25,574 bases of DNA from Geobacter sp. UBA5735. Its GTDB lineage: Bacteria > Desulfobacterota > Desulfuromonadia > Geobacterales > Geobacteraceae. Positions 22,370-25,574 of the stretch are shown here, in pieces. The position numbers and the translations under genes were made by a program. The DNA is taken from contig DIFZ01000005.1 of assembly GCA_002419385.1 (NCBI GenBank), positions 1 to 25,574 of the forward strand, read 5' to 3'. The notes under the pieces are model-generated. The model saw only the letters and a list, made by a program, of their open reading frames with translations, ran no database searches and had not been told where the DNA came from. Numbering within the stretch: position 1 is the first letter of the stretch; each line of letters starts with the position of its first letter.

Positions 22370-24246
22370 GCCGGCCCGGCTACCTCGACACCAAGGTGTA
22401 CCATGAGAATCCTTCGGACTTCTTCGATGGTAAAGGGGTGACCCTGGCAGGAATGGCCGGAACGAACGATGAACTCCGATGCCACGCCGTCGATATGGGC
22501 GCTCTTGTACTCGACGACGCCATCGTTCCCGGTTTCGATCTCCATGTCTGGCAGCACGGCAATGATGGAGTGCCCCGTAACCTTCGACGGCAAGGGGAGC
22601 GAGACAAGGGAATGGAGAATCGGGTTTTCCGCTGACATCCCGTCGATGCTGGTGGGGACCTTGCCGCGAACCGAGGCGGGCATTTTGAGCTGGGTGGAAA
22701 TCCTGTCGAAGTGGTCGCCCTTGTTCAAGACCATGTCGAGGGGGAGCGTCACGACCTTCCTTACCAGGCTCCGCACCCAGTTCTTGGTCCGGAAACTCCC
22801 CCGGTGCGGGGTTGAAATGAAGACTACCCGCGTGACAAAGGGGAGCGGATCATAGAGGAACATGCGGCGGGCCAGATCCTTGATCTCCCGGTCGGCGTCC
22901 AGTTCCTCGATACTCTTGTCGCTCAGGGCTTTCCAGAGGTTGTCCCACGGTTCCACTACCGACATTTTCGTGAGGAGCCCCCCCTGGCTGTGGCCGATCA
23001 CCACCATCTGCCGCAGTGCAGGGTCTTTTCCCTCCGGGTCGAGCCGTGCGACCATGCCTGCCAGGGTTTCCCTCAGCTGAGCCCCGGAGATCAATATGAG
23101 GTTGTTGCTGTTGTACTGGAAGAACCAGAACTGGTAGCGTTTGCGGAGGACCGGGTCGCCACGGAGGGTGTTGAGCATTTCAGCCCACCAGACCGGGCTG
23201 CTGGCCGTACCGTGGACAAAGACCACCGGAATTCTCCCCCGCTCGTAGGGTTGGATGAGGATCAGGGGGTTGGTAATCTTGCCGGCGGTTATGAAACGCT
23301 TGAGTCCGGTGCTCCAGAGTTTCTTATTGTCGAGCCGGTATGCCAACGGCGAGGTCGAATCGGTTTCCAGGGGGACGGAACGGCCGTTGACCTTCACCTC
23401 GGTGTCGTCATAGGCAGAGTAAAACTCCAGTGTCGCACTCACCGATCCCTTTCCCAGTTCCTTGACGTGTGCCGGCACCCGCAGGAACGCGGTCAACGGC
23501 AGCGCGCCGCCGTTGGGCGTTTCCGGGGAACTCGGCGTCAAGGCCACAAGCGGCAGCCCCATCCCCGGTGTCCGGTTGCGCACCGTAAGGCCGCGGATTT
23601 CATAGGCGTCGGCAGGCATGAACCCCACAATGTTCTCCATGCCCCATGCAAGTGTTTCCGGTTTCAAGGTAATGTTCAGATCGCCCACAACGAGTCTTCG
23701 CGGCCCGCTCCTGAAGTCGAGGGCACCGTCTTCCTTCGCGGGGAAAGCACGACCCAGCGCCCGGTTGTACAGGTCACACGCTTCCCGGAAACGGATGTCG
23801 TAGGCGGTTGGCGGAGGTTGCTTGCCATCACCGAGGAGATAGAGGTATGCATAGACCGCAGACTGGAGGAAGGCGTCGGGCGCATCGGGGGATTCGCTTG
23901 CCACAAGCCGTTCGCCACCAAGATAACTCAGCTCGGCCAAGGCAAACAGGATATCGCGCCGGTCGTCATTGATGGCGGTTTCATGGAGAAACTTTATGGC
24001 GCTTGACGGGTCGCTGCTCAATGCTTCTTTCAAGTTGTAGCGATGGAGCACTGCCTTGGCGCTGTTGCTCAAGGCTCCCTGGCCCATGGGGTTGACGGTG
24101 CTGAGCTGGTAAGACTTTTCGGCTGACACCCTGGTCACGCCGACGGGAGTGGCGCAGCCGGCCAGGAGGCCGAGCAGCAGCAGCGGCGCCAGGCAGCGGT
24201 ACAGGGGAATGGCATGATAAAAGGATGACTTCTTCGATTTTCGCAT
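22321..24246 (-). CDS. Lipoprotein alpha/beta hydrolase
   Basis: The 641-residue product has a lipoprotein signal with lipobox LAGC (C31), a helical N-terminal half, a beta-rich segment (about 185-300) and an alpha/beta hydrolase domain from about 330. The domain shows an oxyanion motif VVFVHGTASSP (HGT at 345-347) and the nucleophile elbow IGHSQGG (Ser420). STPHRGS and a late GNDGVVEY...HSCQGHP provide candidate acid and His residues. This is a lipase/esterase-like fold at the envelope; the substrate is unknown. AAGGG lies 9 bases before the ATG. Its 3' end overlaps the 3' end of the glucan synthase gene by 49 bases on opposite strands. It follows the DUF4105 gene by 20 bases, so the two are an operon. 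Confidence 0.9.
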   Translation of the reverse strand: MRKSKKSSFYHAIPLYRCLAPLLLLGLLAGCATPVGVTRVSAEKSYQLSTVNPMGQGALSNSAKAVLHRYNLKEALSSDPSSAIKFLHETAINDDRRDILFALAELSYLGGERLVASESPDAPDAFLQSAVYAYLYLLGDGKQPPPTAYDIRFREACDLYNRALGRAFPAKEDGALDFRSGPRRLVVGDLNITLKPETLAWGMENIVGFMPADAYEIRGLTVRNRTPGMGLPLVALTPSSPETPNGGALPLTAFLRVPAHVKELGKGSVSATLEFYSAYDDTEVKVNGRSVPLETDSTSPLAYRLDNKKLWSTGLKRFITAGKITNPLILIQPYERGRIPVVFVHGTASSPVWWAEMLNTLRGDPVLRKRYQFWFFQYNSNNLILISGAQLRETLAGMVARLDPEGKDPALRQMVVIGHSQGGLLTKMSVVEPWDNLWKALSDKSIEELDADREIKDLARRMFLYDPLPFVTRVVFISTPHRGSFRTKNWVRSLVRKVVTLPLDMVLNKGDHFDRISTQLKMPASVRGKVPTSIDGMSAENPILHSLVSLPLPSKVTGHSIIAVLPDMEIETGNDGVVEYKSAHIDGVASEFIVRSGHSCQGHPFTIEEVRRILMVHLGVEVAGPAQEEPAGEPGPVTGNE

Positions 24247-24266
24247 AGCTGTTTACCCTTTTCTGT

Positions 24267-25301
24267 TCACCTTCCTGCAGCCGGCAGCCCTTCACGGATG
24301 CGCAGGGAAAAGTCCGGATCATCGTCTGCCGCCCGGGCCCTGGCGTTGATATGGCTCCGCTTCTTCAATTCGGCAAAGGGCAGGCTGGTATCCACCGTGC
24401 CCCGCTCATACATCATCTCGTCGATGAAACCGTTGACGATGATCCGCCAGTCGGACCTCGCGTTATGGGCATAGGGAGCGCTGTGCCCCCGGATGTTGGT
24501 GGTGCAGTTGCTGGTGAGGGCGTTGTACCACTCGGCCCGGTCATGGATCCTGTTGACTTGCCGCAGGTAGTCGAGGAAAACCTTGCGAATCAACTCCGGT
24601 TCGGCCTTCAGTCGGTAGAGGTAGACATCCTCCTTGCGGTAATTGGTCCGCAGTCGCACCACGTCCCGCTCGTCAGCCACTACGTAGGTAAGCTCGTACT
24701 GCTTGAAAAATCCCTTGATCGAAGAGTATTCCTCTCCCCTTTCCTTGCGGGTCTCGATGGAGAAACAGACCTGCCCCTGCCCTTCGAAGCCGAAGCTGAA
24801 CATGGTATGGGCGATGTACGGCGACCCCCAGTAGACCAGGAACAGGTCGACGCTCTTCAGCTTGTCCAGGTCGAAGATCCGGTCGTAGTAGCTGCAGGTA
24901 TAGTCGGATTCACTCCGGTAATCACAGTTCCTGATATTGTGGATGGTTACCATTTTCCCTGCAAATGTTGCACTGGGAAGCACAGCCACGTCAGGCTGCC
25001 AGTCCCGATGATTGGCAGGGGGAATGGCGAGCCACCAGGCAACAACGAGAATGAAGATACCGACGGAGGCCATGACTCCCCGGCGCCGGGGACGCACCAG
25101 GAGCGGGAGGAGCAGTGATATGACTCCGAAAGTCCCCGCAAGCCATGGCCGTAGTGACGGCGGGAGATTGGAGTACCGTATGGCCATGACTCCCCAACCG
25201 GCCATGAGCAGCAAGAGGAGCCAGACGCAAATCCAGCCGATGATCCGGCTGAAGCGGGCGGGGTATCCTGTATTTTGTGTGCATGAAGATTTACGTGACA
25301 T
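24267..25301 (-). CDS. DUF4105 (Lnb N-terminal-like) membrane protein
   Basis: The 344-residue product has three hydrophobic segments (about 19-42, 52-69, 76-94) and a large periplasmic domain of the DUF4105 kind. The domain shows HTMFSFGF (H165) and WYNALTSNCTTNI (C266), a His-before-Cys order reminiscent of permuted NlpC/P60-like hydrolases, so it may be a thiol hydrolase; this is inference. I prefer ATG 25301 (MSRKSSCTQN), with GGGAAG 5 bases upstream, over the longer open frame to 25379, whose translation is not protein-like. It precedes the lipoprotein hydrolase gene by 20 bases, suggesting a shared envelope function such as lipid or wall processing. Confidence 0.85.
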   Translation of the reverse strand: MSRKSSCTQNTGYPARFSRIIGWICVWLLLLLMAGWGVMAIRYSNLPPSLRPWLAGTFGVISLLLPLLVRPRRRGVMASVGIFILVVAWWLAIPPANHRDWQPDVAVLPSATFAGKMVTIHNIRNCDYRSESDYTCSYYDRIFDLDKLKSVDLFLVYWGSPYIAHTMFSFGFEGQGQVCFSIETRKERGEEYSSIKGFFKQYELTYVVADERDVVRLRTNYRKEDVYLYRLKAEPELIRKVFLDYLRQVNRIHDRAEWYNALTSNCTTNIRGHSAPYAHNARSDWRIIVNGFIDEMMYERGTVDTSLPFAELKKRSHINARARAADDDPDFSLRIREGLPAAGR

Positions 25302-25384
25302 GAATCTTCCCGATATGTCCGGCAAGGATGCCTGCACACTTTCGATGCAGGGAACGGCCCGTGAACAGACGGTCAGCACTCAGG

Positions 25385-25418
25385 CCACTCCGCTTCCCCA
25401 TGCGGGGAAGCGGAGTGG
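25385..25418. repeat. Strong 15-bp perfect hairpin between two minus-strand genes
   Basis: CCACTCCGCTTCCCC (25385-25399) and its exact complement (25404-25418) enclose a 4-base loop. It lies 7 bases after the stop of the upstream minus-strand gene, where a terminator is expected, but no T run follows on either strand. Confidence 0.8.
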
Positions 25419-25425
25419 AGACATG

Positions 25426-25574
25426 CTAGAAAGGCCTCAAGGTGAACGCAGTCGGATCCGTCACCGACTCTCCCGGCTGCCGGTTGGCGATCTGCACGAA
25501 CTGCTTCGCCCACTGGTCCATGATGCCCTTGGCGGGACCGTACCAGGTGAGGCGGGTCAGATCGATCGGGCCGA
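25426..25574 (-). CDS. C-terminal part of an unrecognised protein (partial)
   Basis: An open frame runs in from the right edge on the minus strand and stops at TAG (complement of 25426-25428). The visible 48 or so residues include LTRLTWYGPAKGIMDQWAKQ and end VTDPTAFTLRPF. I do not recognise the family. The codon use is protein-like, and a strong hairpin follows the stop, which supports a real gene end. Confidence 0.6.
   Translation of the reverse strand, partial: GPIDLTRLTWYGPAKGIMDQWAKQFVQIANRQPGESVTDPTAFTLRPF

Noticed and set aside
1..25574. CRISPR arrays, tRNA or rRNA genes, complete insertion sequences, prophage genes, toxin-antitoxin pairs
   Set aside because: I looked for regularly spaced repeats, cloverleaf-like segments and transposase, integrase or toxin motifs and found none that could be supported.

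Overview
The window looks like a chromosomal segment from a member of the Geobacterales (Desulfuromonadota). The basis is the gene content, moderate-to-high GC, and above all two leader RNAs closely resembling the Geobacter GEMM-Ib (cyclic AMP-GMP) riboswitches. This is inference from sequence reading; no database search was possible.

Layout. (1) 1-3960, plus strand: the tail of a 2-oxoacid dehydrogenase E1-beta gene, a terminator, then lipA (lipoyl synthase), lpdA (dihydrolipoamide dehydrogenase), lipB (octanoyltransferase) and an overlapping XRE-cupin regulator. This is a lipoylation and 2-oxoacid dehydrogenase block. (2) 4066-5340, minus strand: an XRE-type regulator with a candidate operator, followed by a secreted protein with a long C-terminal coiled coil. 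(3) 5335-6590: a gene-poor stretch with a sigma-54-like promoter in front of a secreted SnoaL/NTF2-fold protein. (4) 6901-10217, the most striking region: a sigma-70-like promoter, then two tandem GEMM-I riboswitches, each with its own overlapping terminator. They lead into a LysM-YkuD-SPOR lipoprotein (L,D-transpeptidase), a short alanine-zipper lipoprotein ending in Lys-Lys (Braun lipoprotein-like), and a second YkuD lipoprotein. Read together this is a possible second-messenger-controlled outer-membrane/peptidoglycan tethering module. (5) 10367-12700: a small HExxH membrane protein (minus), a DUF937-TM-OmpA fusion (plus), a 65-bp inverted-repeat element, and a small conserved hypothetical gene. 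(6) 13103-22369: one 9.3-kb gene for a 3088-residue NdvB/Cgs-type beta-glucan synthase (GT84 plus GH94). Its 3' end overlaps, tail to tail, a minus-strand operon at 22321-25301 for a lipoprotein alpha/beta hydrolase and a DUF4105 membrane protein. (7) The right edge carries the C-terminal end of an unrecognised minus-strand gene.

A theme runs through regions 4 to 6: most genes encode envelope proteins (lipoproteins, peptidoglycan-acting enzymes, an OmpA-like peptidoglycan binder, a membrane glucan synthase). The window is therefore a cofactor-biosynthesis block followed by an envelope-remodelling neighbourhood, part of which is under riboswitch control.
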